Below, in pieces: positions 34,001-46,700 of a stretch of DNA of 64,000 nt. This DNA is from Nematostella vectensis (taxonomy: Eukaryota > Cnidaria > Anthozoa > Actiniaria > Edwardsiidae), in assembly GCF_932526225.1 (NCBI RefSeq), contig NC_064047.1, forward strand, positions 8,855,994 through 8,919,993, written 5' to 3'. The first letter of the stretch is position 1. The number at the start of each line of letters is the position of its first letter. Position numbers and translations under genes: made by a program. The notes under the pieces are model-generated. The model worked only from the letters and a program-made list of their open reading frames with translations. It made no database searches and was not told where the DNA came from.

Positions 34001-35842
34001 TACTTGTGTCATGTCTTATGTTCTTTTGCATTAGTAGAAAAGGTGTTTTATATGTACCATAGGACGCTTTGTTGGCCACACCCAAATATCACCAACATCA
34101 TAGCCTACTTTACCTTGATTCTGCCACAGCTTCACCAGACACACTTGGGTCCAGAGCATAACCTGATCAAAGAGAATCTTTAAATCACATTGACGGAGAG
34201 TGTAGTAAAACAATTGCAAAATTCTCTTCTTTACATAAATTATGTCTGAAAAACAAGGAAACTGTTCTTGGTTGGATAGTCTATGAACTTATACTGTTCG
34301 TTATGTGCACAGTGTGTGAATGTGGTTATGTGCACAGTTTGCAGGTGTCGTCCTTATGTGCGCACCGTTATGTGCAGTGTGCGCATGTCATTATGTGCGA
34401 TATGTGCACTGTTTAGCCTAGCGCACAGTTCAGCATACTGTTATGTGCAATGTGTGTGACATTATTGTGCAGTGTAAGCATGATGTTATAATGCACAGCA
34501 TTTGCATGTTGTGACAGTTTGTGCACTATGTTCATCCCTTAACAAGAGATGAGAATATACTAGTAACTATACCAAACCATTCCATACAATGAAGAGAGTC
34601 AGGGTACTTCCAAAAATGAGTATGTGTGTTGGGAGGGGAGGTCTGGGTGGTACTTTACTAACCCTTGGCCACCACTTGTGCATTATCGCCCAACTTACTA
34701 ACCATAACTTGTGAAAGTTCTTCTTTGGACTTCAAAGGCAAAATCACTCATGTGGGCTTTCTCAACATAACCTAGAGACAAAATCAGATAAAACATCGTC
34801 AAAATATTCAGACAATATCCAGCAAATGTTCAAAAAGTTATAGATATTGGTTTAACACAAATAAGCTCAATCACATCCTCACCAGCTAGTGCATTCTTTG
34901 CAGCTTGCTGCTGTTTTGTCTTAAAGGGATTGTCTGGACCTACCTATAGGCATCGCACAGAATAATAAATATTTTCATTTTTATCTAGTGGTAAGGTAGA
35001 CAGCAGAGCACAATTCCAAATTAGGTGTTACCTGCTACAATAAATTAAAAGATTGTATGTAACAACAAACAATAAGAAACGACATGGAAGAAATAAGAAT
35101 TACATGCAATTATTGTAAATACCTAGTAAGCCTAAATCTTAGTGTATTTCCAATTCTTGTACCTCAAATAATTTAACAACGATCTGCCAGTAGTTGCAGA
35201 ACTATAGTAAGAGATGGAGAATCTCTCGATTTTAAAAATGTCACTTCTCACCTGTGGGGCAAAGAGTTCTTCATATTTTGGGTTGAATGCGACTTCTTTT
35301 GTGTTGGAATCAATCTTTCGTGATACTTCGATATCGCCCTGAAACAAAAAAAGATCGGATCTGTCTTAGTATCACATCGTTTTCCAATAACGCTGAAAAT
35401 TTATCAACTTAAGCTGAATCCCGAATTCTTCTGATTTTTTAAGAATTTGAATTAGAAAATGGCGCGAACTAGAAGGGTGCCGGATTTAAAAAGAACTAAA
35501 CTAAAATTATTGTCCCTTTGTTATAACCTAAGCAAGAATTATCGACACACTATAAAAACATACGTATTGCATTTTGTACATTCATGCATTTTGTTCATAC
35601 GTCGATTAAACGTCGGACTGTGAAAGAAATTGATAAACTTTACAACCCGTGGCCTCGAACTTCCATACCTTATGAGTCACGACAGGGGCCATGTTTATCT
35701 GAGCTCTCGACTTCAAGCTTTCTATGGAAGCTTGAGGGTTTAAGTGAGCGGTGTGATCCGCTGTGATCTCTTCTTCTTGTACTTCATTGCTGTCAGAATC
35801 GCTATCTTCGCCATAAGCAGCCAAAGCACCTATAGCCGCCAT
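22027..35842 (-). CDS. CDC40: Pre-mRNA-processing factor 17 (CDC40/PRP17), 20 exons
   Basis: Coding exons, 5' to 3': 35842-35669, 35338-35252, 34943-34883, 34771-34703, 34162-34114, 33478-33441, 33309-33167, 32783-32563, 32360-32270, 31416-31371, 31150-31049, 29994-29930, 29790-29740, 29148-29108, 28378-28286, 28050-27974, 27379-27279, 24440-24397, 24275-24207, 22135-22027. All junctions are GT-AG and phases agree, giving 576 aa (human about 579). The nuclear protein acts in the spliceosome at the second catalytic step. The N-terminus is acidic ([10 protein letters not shown]); conserved blocks include [25 protein letters not shown] and [17 protein letters not shown]; from about residue 285 seven WD40 repeats follow, e.g. 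[40 protein letters not shown] and the final [12 protein letters not shown]. Exon 17 gives NEKW where NGKW is usual. Intron 17 carries a 2.2-kb minisatellite and the last intron several transposons. Confidence 0.97.
22178..22338. mobile_element. MITE of the GTAGCAAGC type with near 9-bp target duplication
   Basis: Ends carry CGCGTAGCAAGCG and, inverted, CCGTAGCAAGCC. Flanks TATACAAAA (22169-22177) and TATACAAAT (22339-22347) match at 8 of 9 bases. Same family as the element at 51747-51962; a 9-bp duplication suggests Mutator-like. In the last CDC40 intron. Confidence 0.6.
22594..22625. repeat. Perfect 32-bp palindrome
   Basis: Half-site CAAGAGAGCATAAGAT is followed directly by its exact reverse complement, with no spacer. 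Lies in the last CDC40 intron. Confidence 0.9.
22761..23922. mobile_element. Non-autonomous DNA transposon, about 1.16 kb
   Basis: Terminal inverted repeats of at least 26 bp: left AGGCCTTGCTAAACTAGGAG then ACATGTCG; right, inverted, AGGCCTGGCTAAACCTGGAG then ACATGT. Internal repeats CCCACAAAAGTCCCAC and GTGGGACATTTTCGGG are also in inverted order. No transposase frame is visible. Confidence 0.75.
23925..24165. mobile_element. AAGCCGC-type MITE, right end degraded
   Basis: Starts AAGCCGCATTGTCACCAGTT after a TA, then shares the whole interior with 49199-49446. Abuts the right end of the 22761 transposon, and its 3' end is next to CDC40 exon 19. Confidence 0.75.
24641..24963. mobile_element. 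Mutator-like MITE with 9-bp target duplication
   Basis: Ends GCCAGTGCTGAATAACG and, inverted, GACAGTGCTGCAAAACGC; flanked by GACTGAGAA at 24632-24640 and again at 24964-24972. A second copy lies at 61120-61719 with its own 9-bp duplication. This copy lacks the inner insertion of the other and so serves as an empty site. Confidence 0.8.
25015..27236. repeat. 39-bp minisatellite, about 57 units, in CDC40 intron 17
   Basis: Unit carries CCCGATCTACACCTTATAC then TTGTTACACAGGTTCCTTCA with a few recurrent variants (CTT/CGT, TTC/TCC, GCC/ACC, CCAA/CCGA). 39 is divisible by three and the unit has no stop in several frames, so the array is open for hundreds of codons on both strands; these are not genes. 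One base is missing near 26405, which shifts the frame. The array ends 43 bp from the exon 17 donor and begins 42 bp from the Mutator-like MITE. Confidence 0.97.
28826..29070. mobile_element. MITE with CCTATTTCAATAAA ends
   Basis: Left CCTATTTCAATAAATTTTGT, right inverted CCTATTTCAATAAATGTTGT, both followed by CAGTGCAAA. In the CDC40 intron between exons 14 and 15. Confidence 0.7.
30125..30258. repeat. Twofold tandem duplication, unit about 62-64 bp
   Basis: Two diverged copies share TCATCTAGATAACGT/TCATCTCGAGATAATGT, then AAGATTGATCGTCATGCTAGC/AAGGTTGATTGTTATGCTAGC, then TAGT.TAA.GCA. Lies in CDC40 intron 11. Confidence 0.6.
30302..30897. mobile_element. PIF/Harbinger-like element, 596 bp, TTA target duplication
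   Basis: Ends TGCACCAGTCAATTGA and, inverted, TGCGCCAGTCAATTGA, flanked by TTA at 30299-30301 and 30898-30900. Internal CGACCCGGGA and TCCCGGGGGTC continue the inverted symmetry. A 77-codon ATG frame at 30703 lies wholly inside. Confidence 0.75.
34295..34530. repeat. Degenerate TTATGTGCACAGTGTG tandem repeat
   Basis: At least eight irregularly spaced copies of TTATGTGCACAGT or close variants in CDC40 intron 4. Confidence 0.7.
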
Positions 35843-37255
35843 GTTGGATTTATTAGGGACTGGTCACGAGTTAAAAAGTGCACAGGGACCCCGACAAAAA
35901 GTATACGCATTGCGTTCGGCACTATTTTAGCGCAATTTGGGTTTGGCAGCACTATTTTGATCAGGGAGCACTTTTTGGGCGAACAAGTCAACTTCTAGCT
36001 TTTTTAACCCAAGTTACTAGATTTTGTAGTCTTTTATAGACATTTCTAGTTCCTTAACTACAAATAATATTATCTGAACTATGCTAAGACTGTAAGACTG
36101 GTGATTTCGACATTTTAATGGGTAGCCTGTGTTTGGTAACCACAAATATTGGTAGCCTGTGGAGTTCATTACAATATAGAATTGCCATGTTTTCCTGTTT
36201 TACATCTATTGTAATTATTTCTCGTTAGGATATTGTTATAATTAAGGTCTGTTATCAGGTTTGTCATTATTGACATTGGTGATGTTTGTAAATGAACATT
36301 GTTTTTTAGTAGTATCCAAAAAACAATGGTAAACAAACACAAAAGAGAACAAAGTCATTTATGTTCATGGACAACAATATAAGATACTCTAATGCATGTA
36401 TTTAATAAAAGCAATATTCTTTCTTTTATTCAAATTTTAATTAAAACACAACTTATCTCTTAATTGTTTTAAAAATATACGGTAATTTTCTTTTCGCCAA
36501 CGAGCACTATTTTGATTTTGGAGCACTTTTTAAGCACTCTTTGGGTGTTTTTGGGAGCACTTTTCTGGCTTTTTCGGAGCACAAACTGGAAACGCCTACA
36601 TACAGCCACAGCCTGCGTGCTTCTTGTCTCCCGTGCAGCCGTTCTTAGTGTCGGTCACGCAACGGGGATGGGAGCATAACAAGAATAAAAATCGAAGCAA
36701 GCAAAATAAATTTTTCTACAGAAGCACATTTATTCTCAGAAAGGAAAAAAGTGCTACTAAACAGAAAAAAAAAAAACAAGAAAAAATTTCTCTTCTTCTT
36801 CTTTTTCTTCTTCTTCTTCTTCTTTCACAGGTCAAATATCAGTCGATAATGTCCAGCCAAAGTGATATCTGTCCTGTGAAGATATTTCTGCAGTCAAAAC
36901 TCACTTTTTGTCTGCCCAATGACTCCTCAAACAAGGTTTTAAAACGCTATGAAGGCACAGAAAGAATTTTTTTTTTAGAATTATCATAAATATATTTTTT
37001 AGAATTTATCCTAAATAAAAAAAGAATCCTAATAAAATAAACGCTAAAGAAAAAGCAATGACAAAAAACTTCACATCACAGCGCGCGCTCGTGGCGTCAT
37101 TCCCGTGCACGTCAGCGAGCGCGCAGAAGACATTTCAAACTTGAAAACTTTTGCTTTAATTTCTATTTCAGCTCTCAGCAGAACAATAAGAAAACAGTCT
37201 AGGTGTAAATCCATCAGTTGAAATGCAAGTTTTGAGCTTGTTGTTTTTGTTCTAA
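35843..37255. other. CDC40 upstream region
   Basis: The bases just upstream of the CDC40 ATG should contain its promoter and 5' UTR. 35910-35990 and 36500-36590 share AGCACTATTTTGAT and GGAGCACTTTTT, a direct repeat of unknown origin. A CTT microsatellite lies at 36788-36826. No exon recognised. Confidence 0.45.
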
Positions 37256-37915
37256 TAAAAAAAATTGTTGCATGGATTTTTATCATAGACAAATGTAAGC
37301 TCCTGACTGTCACGAAGAAGAAAAATCCCATCATCTCTACTTATCATATGGGAGGAAAACTAATTGAATCTGTCGTCAGTCACCCATATCTTGGTGTTGA
37401 AATGAGCAAAGACCTGAACTGGAGCAAACACATCCAAAACATCACAGGGAAAGCTAATAGATCATTAGGGTTCATTAAAAGAAATCTTCGCAAATGTCCA
37501 GAAAGTGTCAAGACCCAGGGATACAAGACACTTGTTCGACCTCAGCTTGAATACGCTAGTACTGTCTGGTCCCCTCACCAGGAATACCTCATTGATGCCA
37601 TAGAAGCAGTGCAGAAGAAAGCAGCACGCTTTTGCAAGCAATGCTGGGATCGGGAACCGGGAACAATGACACGTCTAATGGAAGAACTTGGGTGGCCAAA
37701 ACTCAAAGAAAGGAGGAAAAAGGCACGATTGGCCTTATTTTATAGAATAAATAAGGGGCTGAGTGAAATTTCCATGCCACCTTATGCAACTCCCCAGTTG
37801 CAAAACTAACGTTTTCAAAGAAAGCTTTTTTCCACACGCAATAAGAATGTGGAATGGCCTTCCAGTTAGTACTATCACTCAGCCCACTATCAATACTTTC
37901 GTGGCATCTATTTAG
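37256..37915 (+). pseudogene. Dead LINE reverse transcriptase fragment
   Basis: From KCKLLTVTKKKNPIISTYHM on, the frame gives the C-terminal RT region typical of non-LTR retrotransposons (HPYLGVEMSKDLNWSKHIQN, LVRPQLEYASTVWSP, AVQKKAARF). A stop falls after PQLQN at about 37809, while a different frame continues with the expected end, IRMWNGLPVS, to 37915. So the copy is both 5'-truncated and frameshifted. It differs from the LINE at 13965. Confidence 0.85.
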
Positions 37916-38110
37916 TTTATTTATTCAGTCTGTTATAGTTATGTCTATAGTTATTTAATTATTTTTTTTATACCTTTACGATATGGCCATATATGCCTTT
38001 GTGAAGTATATTATTAAACGTAAACGGAAACGTATCTTTCGCGAATGGTAAACATCAGCGCGAGCAGAAGACACTTTTCGCATTTTCAGTGTAGTCACTG
38101 GGATATAAAA

Positions 38111-38569
38111 TAAATAAACCCCTTCTTTGGCTCACTGTGATAATAGGCGGATAATGTCCGCGGATGAGAAATGGTCCTCAAAAATTCACAGTTGCCCTCG
38201 AAGCTGCGCTTCTCGGCCAACTGTTTATTTTTCATATCAAGAAAATTTAGCCAAAAATTGTTGTTTTTGCCAAACGCGGTCACTTCCATAAAAGGAAAAT
38301 TATATATTCCATATTTGGAAAAACTGCATGATTCTTGTCATTTTTGGTTGCCGTACCGCAGGTGCATCGTAAACTTTATTTCTTGTAATCAGAAGATACA
38401 AACAGTGACTGTAATTATCTCTAGACATAACAATGGGGAAGTCTCTAAAAAGAAACTAAGATTCCTCGGTACCAGACCCCAATAACGACAACGTTTTCTT
38501 AATATGATACCATTTCTCATCCTTGGACATTATCCGCCGATATCCCAGCCGCCAGAAGGGGTTTATTTA
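38111..38569. mobile_element. MITE with about 65-bp inverted ends
   Basis: Left TAAATAAACCCCTTCT...GGCGGATAATGTCC...GGATGAGAAATGGT; right end is its reverse complement with scattered changes. About 460 bp between CDC40 and MYO9. Confidence 0.75.
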
Positions 38570-38669
38570 CTAAATAACTGGTACAGCTCTAAGGAATATC
38601 AGTTTTTAATGTATTGTATAGTCATAAACATTTAGGTTTGTTCCGGGGTTTGATACATAAGGATACAGA

Positions 38670-38894
38670 ATGGCCACCCCTCCTCAAACCGGAAATGACG
38701 TCATTGTCAAGCTTCCTTCTCTCCCCGAATCGCCAAAGATGCTTAGGGGGAAAGTCCGTGGGAGCGGTACACGAAAGAAAGAATTTGCTATAACAACCGC
38801 AAGACAAGCCAAAGAACGACCAAAACGTCTACCAGACAGCCTATGTGACGGCTACTTTCAGACAAATGTCATTTCACAAATTACAATTTTGTAG
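38670..38894 (+). CDS. Candidate small ORF, 74 aa, unknown
   Basis: ATG in a fair context (CAGAATGG) opens a basic peptide (MATPPQTGNDVIVKLPSLP, then GSGTRKKEFAITTARQAKER, then LPDSLCDGYF) with codon use that looks coding. It lies alone between the CDC40 and MYO9 starts and ends in an AT-rich tail, so it could be an exon of a longer transcript, an upstream exon of MYO9, or chance. No family recognised. Confidence 0.3.
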   Translation: MATPPQTGNDVIVKLPSLPESPKMLRGKVRGSGTRKKEFAITTARQAKERPKRLPDSLCDGYFQTNVISQITIL

Positions 38895-40725
38895 TGATTT
38901 TAACTATGATATTTCATCAGGCATTGATTTACTTGTATTTCTACTTATTGTGAATGAAAATTCCATGATGACTTTATTGGTCTATAGGGAACGAATTTTG
39001 TTCAGAAGAAACATAAGCAAGTTGAAAAATATAAAGTTCAACGCGCCGGAAAGCTTACCGGAAATGTTATTTGAATCACGAGCCATTTAGCTTATTACAA
39101 TAATTTCTTGTCATTCAGTCAACCAGCTCATTACAAATCAAATACATCCAGGTAAATAAAAACACACATACGAAGTATTTCGCAGATGACGTCACTGATA
39201 GAAATCCTATGAGGTCACACACTGACATGAAAAGGCGTGACTACATAGATTAGCGTGACACGTGTCTCTAGAATTAATCTCCACTCAAAAAAACTCCGAA
39301 TTGAATTCCAAATGTTCTAGAATTCAAAGATGTTTATTCGCACATTGTGATGGTCCTTATAAGAAGCTCACAAGGGGTTGAAATTGTCGATATTTTTAGG
39401 CAAAGTTTGGATTTTTCTCATCAATTTGTTCAGGTGCGATGTGCGCATGTCTGATCGGAGTGACCGGCGCCTCCAGTGGGTAAAGCGATCTTCCTTTGCG
39501 TCAGTTTCCGGTAAAGCGAGGCTCCGATTTCTTGGCTAATTTCCTCTTGTTACAAAATCTACTGTGGAAAAGCTCTCCTTTAGCATCCGTAAGGCATCTG
39601 ACCTCTTAAAGTGTCTTCCGCCAATAAGGATTACAGTGAACTGCAGTTCTTCGCATTGAAAGAAGGTATGGAAATACTAGTGTGGAATGTCCCTAAGTTC
39701 TAGTCGTAGCAAATTTTCAAATTCCTGTCTTACTTCCTAGAGAGCCCGTCTAGGCTCATAGTTAAGGTAACAGCAGTGTTTTTATTCTCTGAACCTCTAC
39801 AGGGAAGCTATTAGAACTTTTCAGATTCACTAGAAGCTGTGGTGATTTGGCGATGTGAATATTTTCATTCATTAACTCCGAGGTGAAACTAGCTACTAAA
39901 ACAGTGTAAATTTAGCTTTGCTTGACTCGACTGATAATAATTTGAACGTCTGAGACCACGAAGTAATAATTTCTCAATTATTTGCTTGTCATAGGTATTA
40001 ACAATTATGTGAAGCATCGGCTGTATTAAAATGAAATATCTACAAGTATAAACACCCTTCTCCCGATGTTTTCAATGCCTTGTAATGAGTTTTGAATACA
40101 TTTTGTGATGATTCTTTCACGCGAGATTATTTGAAGGAGAAATTTTCTTTTCCTAATCGTCCGATCAAATTGACAGGCTCCTTATAAATCATTATCAATA
40201 AAATGCCCGAATAGAAGACTGTTAGAATGTTTGAATGACTTTTAAGTCAATTTCGCCTGATCTCCGTGCTTTATTTCGAAAATGAAAATATTGCTAATAA
40301 GGTGCCCTTTATTATTTTCGCATTCTGTCACATTCTAGAAGACAATGGCAATTTGAAGTTCTAAATTTGAGTACTTTTCCATTAAGAAATTTAAGTGTTC
40401 TTCTTTATGCTTTAAAAACTAAATTATTTTGGGATCTGTGAGTGTTGTTTTAGTGCCCTAAGGGTAGAAATGTACGGCTTTCTGTTGTTTTTGTTTTCAA
40501 ATCGGCACTAACTTTAATGTCTTTTGTTCTAGATTTGAATTCAGATGGTTGACTGCTGTTCCAGGCCTACCATGGAGCTAAATCGTATTCGAATACCACA
40601 AGAATTTTAGGAAGTATAAAACATCTACTCTATTTTGGAAATATGGGAAGGTTGCTTGAACTGTTTTCCTCTAAGCTACCGCCAATGTTACTTTTTATTT
40701 TAGATGATTTTTCCTGCCCAAAACA
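38895..40725. other. MYO9 upstream region and probable 5' UTR intron
   Basis: A pyrimidine tract ending TATTTTAG at 40703 is a clear acceptor 22 bases before the MYO9 ATG, so a noncoding first exon must lie upstream. GAAAGAAG followed by GTATGG at 39666 is one possible donor. No coding sequence seen. Confidence 0.45.
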
Positions 40726-43700
40726 ATGAATATTGGAAGTCAACATGTTATACGAATTTTCCCTGGTCAGCTAAGCCCAGCTGTCCAAAGCACCGCTGTC
40801 AGTGTTGGCGAGTTTGTTACATCAGAAGAAGTTATACAAATTGTGCTTGCAAAACTTGATATAGACGAAGTGTCAGAGAATTTTGAACTGGTTGAGGTGT
40901 GTTATCGTGACAGTGTTTATGAGGAGGAATCAGAAAAAATACTACAAGCGTCAGATTTCCCTGTCCAAGTTGTGAAGTCCTGGAATTGCCTGGGTCCAAA
41001 TGCTAGGAAATCTTACAGGATTTTTATTCGGGAAAAAGCTGTTGACGAGACTGATTCTGGACACAGACCAAAATCTACATTGATCAGACATCATTGGATG
41101 GACTGTCACGAAAATATCAGAACTATGGCTAATGATTTAACACTTGATCTGGACTCAAAATTACCAGACGATGACCTTTGTGGATTACCAAACTTGGATG
41201 AGGAAATGTTGCTGAAGCATTTGCAGGAGCGTTTTGCCCTAGGAAGAATTTATACCTATGTTGGGGAAATCCTTCTGGCTGTTAATCCATTTCGGTTTTT
41301 CCCAATCTACAATCCCAAATTTATCAATGTTTACAATAACAAGAACCTGAGTTCATTGCCGCCTCACATCTTTGCGATTGCTGACGTTGCATTTTATCGT
41401 ATGCTGAAAGAAAAGAAAAGTCAGTGTATAGTTATCAGTGGAGAAAGTGGATCTGGAAAAACTGAAAGTACAAAGCTGATTGTTCATCATTTGACGGCTT
41501 TGAGCCGAAAGACACAGGCGTCTGATGTTGAGAAGACAATACTTGGAGTAGGGCCTGTTCTCGAGGTAAGTCCCATTGTACAGTCAACCCTTTTATTATG
41601 GGCCCCCTTAGGGCTGTTATTACATAAGTGTCCGTAATACCGATAATTCATAATAATGGGATAAATTTTCCATCATTTCTTTGTACCTCTGTTTCATTTG
41701 TTTTTTTTTCCATAATAACGAGGATGCATAATAGCAAGGTATACATTAGGCACGAATTAACCAGTTTTTGTAAAATTGATTTAGGAAAGAATGCATTAGA
41801 AAATGGCTTAAAATGGGACCTTGAATTTTCAAATTTTTGTTTGTTAAGTCAGTGTGGCTTCATGTACTGTAGGTTGAAACTTATCCTATAGCTGAGGTAC
41901 ATGTAGATGGACATTCTAAGGAAACCTACATATGAAGTTTTTTTTTGTTTGTTTTCTACATTTATGGAGAAAAATCCTGGGAGGCAAAAGAACAGGACTC
42001 AAAGTGCCTAACAAGCTAAGCCTCCATAGGTCAGCAGCATAAAAAGAGATTGCTAGAAATATAAACAAGGTTGTGCACCCATTAAACACTAACAAACTTT
42101 AACACCAAATTCTAATAAGCGCTGAAACAATTTTTGGTATCAAGTTCAAAGATAGAGAATCATTGCTTTTTATGAACTATTTGCCACACCCTGTAAAAGC
42201 ACTGTACTGTAACTTTTTTATATTATTGTTATGACTTCTCAGGAAATGTACGTGCTACCAAAATGATATAATATCACTTTAAAAATGACACCATAATAAT
42301 TGTCATAAAATTTCAAAACTATACCATCCTATATGCACCATTAAAATTCTGTATTGTGTGAACCTGTCTTAAATTGTCTGCAAATAACATTAGCTACAAA
42401 AAAGTTAGAGGGCTACCATTCAAAGTTTTACTTTGCATAACACCCAGACTAAGAGGTTACAGCAAGTTGTAGATAATCGTCAAAACTAGCATAACACAAA
42501 CACACCTTTTAACTATACTTTTATAGCAAAGCATAATGCATCCATGTATGTGATTCTATGTTTTTATTTTATATAATTTTGTTTAATCATGGCATATGGT
42601 CACTTGTTTGCATGTATTAACTGTAAGCTTTGGTTTACTACGTGCTGTTATGCACATATGTTTCTAGACTGTACTCTACTGAAACATGCATACACTGGTC
42701 ATTTATCTTCCGGAAGAATTAAGAGGTTTTTTTTAGAGGACACCCCCCATTTGTAATCTGATACTCTGACAGTTGAAAGAAAAATTGAAAGTGCTATATT
42801 ACTTCAGTATTGAATAAGTACAGATTCAGTATTTTATATTGGTTTATTTGCAGTTAATTTTTTATTCCATTAGCTGTAAGTAGACTTTTATTTGGTGATG
42901 ATGATCTTGTTTAGTCTGCTTCGAATTGTGGTTATGGATTGAAACCCATTATGGATAAATTCACTGGTAATTTTTAAACTACGAAAAACAAGAGTACGAA
43001 ACTAAAGTCATGTTTAGAGAAAGTGTTATTAGCGGTTGGTTGGTTAGATGTAACAGAAACCCAAATTGAATTCAAATATGTCCCTTTAATGATAATTTTT
43101 CTTAAACAGTGTAATTTAAAAATGTGTTATCTGGTCACAATTTAAAATGGAAGTTATGTATTTTTGTGGTGATGATTTGTGTTATGTGTATACATATTTA
43201 TACAGTACTACATTTACCAACCATAAAAAACAAAGGCTTCAGTCAGCTGGGTTAAATACCTGTAGGCTAAACTGGACATGGTAGATTAAGAGATGCTGTT
43301 CTTATTCCATTCACAAAAATCTTTTTGCATTTTCACAATGTTTTGTTATATTTTGTGGTCTGTGGTTCTTTTGTTGTCACACAGCTGGGCACAAAATGAG
43401 ATTTTTAGTGTTACTGAGATCTCAGTAGGGAGTACATAATGCATTGATTTGATTATAAACAGTAATGCCCAGTCCGTAATACAATAGAACCCCACTATGG
43501 TGACTCATTGCTAACCGTTTGCTAGAATTCCTTTAAATAGGGGACTTGCGCTATGAAATAATGTGACTTTTTGAATGGCAAACTAGCAGGCACTCAGGCT
43601 TTTAGCAGCAAAAAGACAGCAACAAAAAGCAACTTATTTAGTGCTTATGAATAAAATCAGAAAGTTTTTTTTATGGTAAGGGTTTAATTTCAATTATTTT

Positions 43701-46700
43701 TTTTGCTGTTATCTGGCAAGAAAGGGACCATCGTTTCTGGGTTTGTTTTGGCTTGAATTTGCCACCCCAAATGTCATGTGATCTGTTAATACAAGTCCCC
43801 TATTGAATCCCGTTTAGCAGCCTGTTCAAATAGCGTGGTGACTAAAATCAACAATACTTCTAGTTTGTGAATATTGAATAATTTGATCTTATTATTCTGT
43901 AATTGCACTAACACACAACCACTAACACAGTATATTTTGTATATACAAGGACATTCCTATTTGATGTTTTATATGACAAGTGGATAACTGAATTTAAACC
44001 TGAAAATATTGAATATCAATTTACTAATATTAGGTAAGCTAAGCACAAGTGACACAAAATTTCCCATAATATGTTTGATAATTTGATTTTTAGGGTTAAA
44101 TGCTAATTGTATAACAAAACATAGAAAAATTCATTGTGAGAAGCATTGATATGATAAGAAAAGTAGAAAAAATATTGTTTTTGCTTCTACTGATTTGTTT
44201 ACCATGGAAAATTTCCTGAACAAGTGCAAGCTTTCCATCCTCCACAGGGTCTTAACCATCAATGCTCAATGTTCTGTTTGTATTTATAATATGGAAAGCA
44301 TAGTTGTCAACCCAACTTGGGCAGAAATATTGTGAAATCGGGATGAAATACAGTAAATATGTGAAAAAAAACCCAAAAGAGCCAATGCGGGTGAATACAG
44401 GGAATGTATGAACATTCTCACAAAAATTAGGCTTGTGACAGGGTCCAACATCTTGAGACACCCGCCTAGTGCAGGTGGGTTGGGCAAAGCTTTTTGCTTC
44501 AAGACAAGTTTTTTGTACAACTCAAAACAATTTCCTTACAAATTAAGTGTATATTTTTAGCGGGAACAATTTTTGTTGGCATAATTTGTTCACCCTACCA
44601 TCGTCTATCTTTCGTGAGTTTAGAATTACCGGCCTTGAACCGATTGGAACATAGACCCCGCACGTGTTGTTCGTTGATCGCGCGTCGTCTGTGCTGTAAT
44701 AACATAGAGCTTCGATAACTCTGTGTCAGTCCTGAGAAAATACAGTGTACAAAAAAATAGCTCATTTACAACCAAAGTCGAAAACAATAACCCTTAACGT
44801 ATCCGAAATTTCGGATGGTGCAAACTGCCGAAAAAACTATAGCAAAATTTTCGGCGAAGAATATCCGAAATTTCGGATTAGAACAATAGACAAAATTTTG
44901 GCGAGATTCGTCAAATTTCGGTTGCATTACTTTCTTTCAGTACTGTAGTTCTTGCATGGATAACTACTTAAAAAATAAATTTTCACTTGCTCTATTCCAT
45001 TAGGCTTTTGGAAATGCCAAGACCACTTACAACAACAACTCAAGTCGCTTTGGCAAGTTAACTCAGATCAAGTTCAGGGAGGACGGAGCAGTTACAGGGT
45101 AAAAGCTTTTTCGTCTTTGTAACGTGGAGATGTGACCTTAAAACACTTACGTGACACTGTTGATTGCGTGACACTGTTGATTGCGTGACACTGTTGATTG
45201 AATGACACTATTGATTACATGAGACTGTTGATTGGGTGACGTGACAATAAGGATGTGTGACTTGCGTGACGTGATAATGAGGATGATTGGTGTGTGTGAT
45301 GTGATGATCAAGATGTGTGACGTGGCGATGGTTGGCGTTATATGTATGGCAATGTCACGCAGGTTAAATGTGTGTCAACTCGTGTGACCTATGGGGGTGA
45401 TGCATTCTCTATCGTTCGTTTCAGCGCTGCATTAAGAAAATACTTGCTGGAGAAATCACGTATCGTCTCACAGGCCCCCCAAGAGAGGTATCTTTCTCCT
45501 GCACCAAATATACAATTTCCAACAGGATCCTCTACATTTGCAATAAACCATTCCACAATTCGCATTGAACTTCAATACATTTGTTTATATGGCCGAGAGC
45601 AAGGATCATTTTTGATGTTATTTTTGGCTATGAGTCTCGTCCTCAATGTTTTTTAGTAGGGGGCAGCTTGTTGTTTCTTTGGAACCCCCCCCCCCCCTCA
45701 CATTATTGTTAAAGTACACGTCTTTGGTTTATCAGGCTTTTTAATATATATTGATAACCTATAATCTATTTCTATGTAGGAACTACCATGTTTTTTATTA
45801 TCTTTTGGCTGGTGCGTCAGCAGAACTCAAAGCAGAACTCCACCTCAACGATCCTCGAGAGTTCAGTTATCTTAACCAGGTGAAAAGCGAAGCAATCTCT
45901 GTGAACCTTTGGATAACTTAGTTCAGTGCTGGCCAATGAAAACGCTTCTCTGATTAGTGACGGGACACCAAAAATAAATTCCGTTGTTGGATACTGCCGA
46001 CAAGATTTTACAGAACATTAAAAAACAAAAATGAATGTCACTAAGATTTGAGTTAGGGTATCTTAGCAGCAATTGTGAATAAAGTAGACCGAATACTATC
46101 CCTCCCCTAAACAATCCTTGACTCATTCTTCCCTTTTAAATTAAAAACACCCCTTTTTCTACTTCCAGAGTAAGTGCTACACAATTGAGGGTATTGACGA
46201 GAGTTATGAGTTTCTGCGGCTGAAGCAATCCATGGAAATGGTTGGATTTACTGCTGACGTACAAAAACGGTATGTAGCGTGACAAATGACGTGCGGGTAG
46301 CATGACATATGCCGTGACATGTAGCTTGTCAGACTTCACTGCCGACTTTCTAAAACGGTACGCGTGCCTTGCGTGACAATAGCGTAACTATGGTAGACCT
46401 CACTGCAACAACAAAAACAGTGCGGATTCCTGGCGTGACAATTAGCGTGACTAGGACAGACCTTACTACAGAAACGTATGCCTAGCGTGACGGATGGTGG
46501 ACAAGTTGAATGGCGGGTAAACCACACTGCCGACGTTAGAGACGGTTAGCAGGCCTTGCTCCATGTTTCTCTCGTGAGAATAGCTTGAAAAGCGTTTTGA
46601 ATTCATTCAAACAGGATATTTTGTGCTCTATCGGCCGTTCTTCATATTGGAAATATTCAGTTTAAAAAGGTAAGCGTGCTCTTGGAAAAGTTATGAATGA

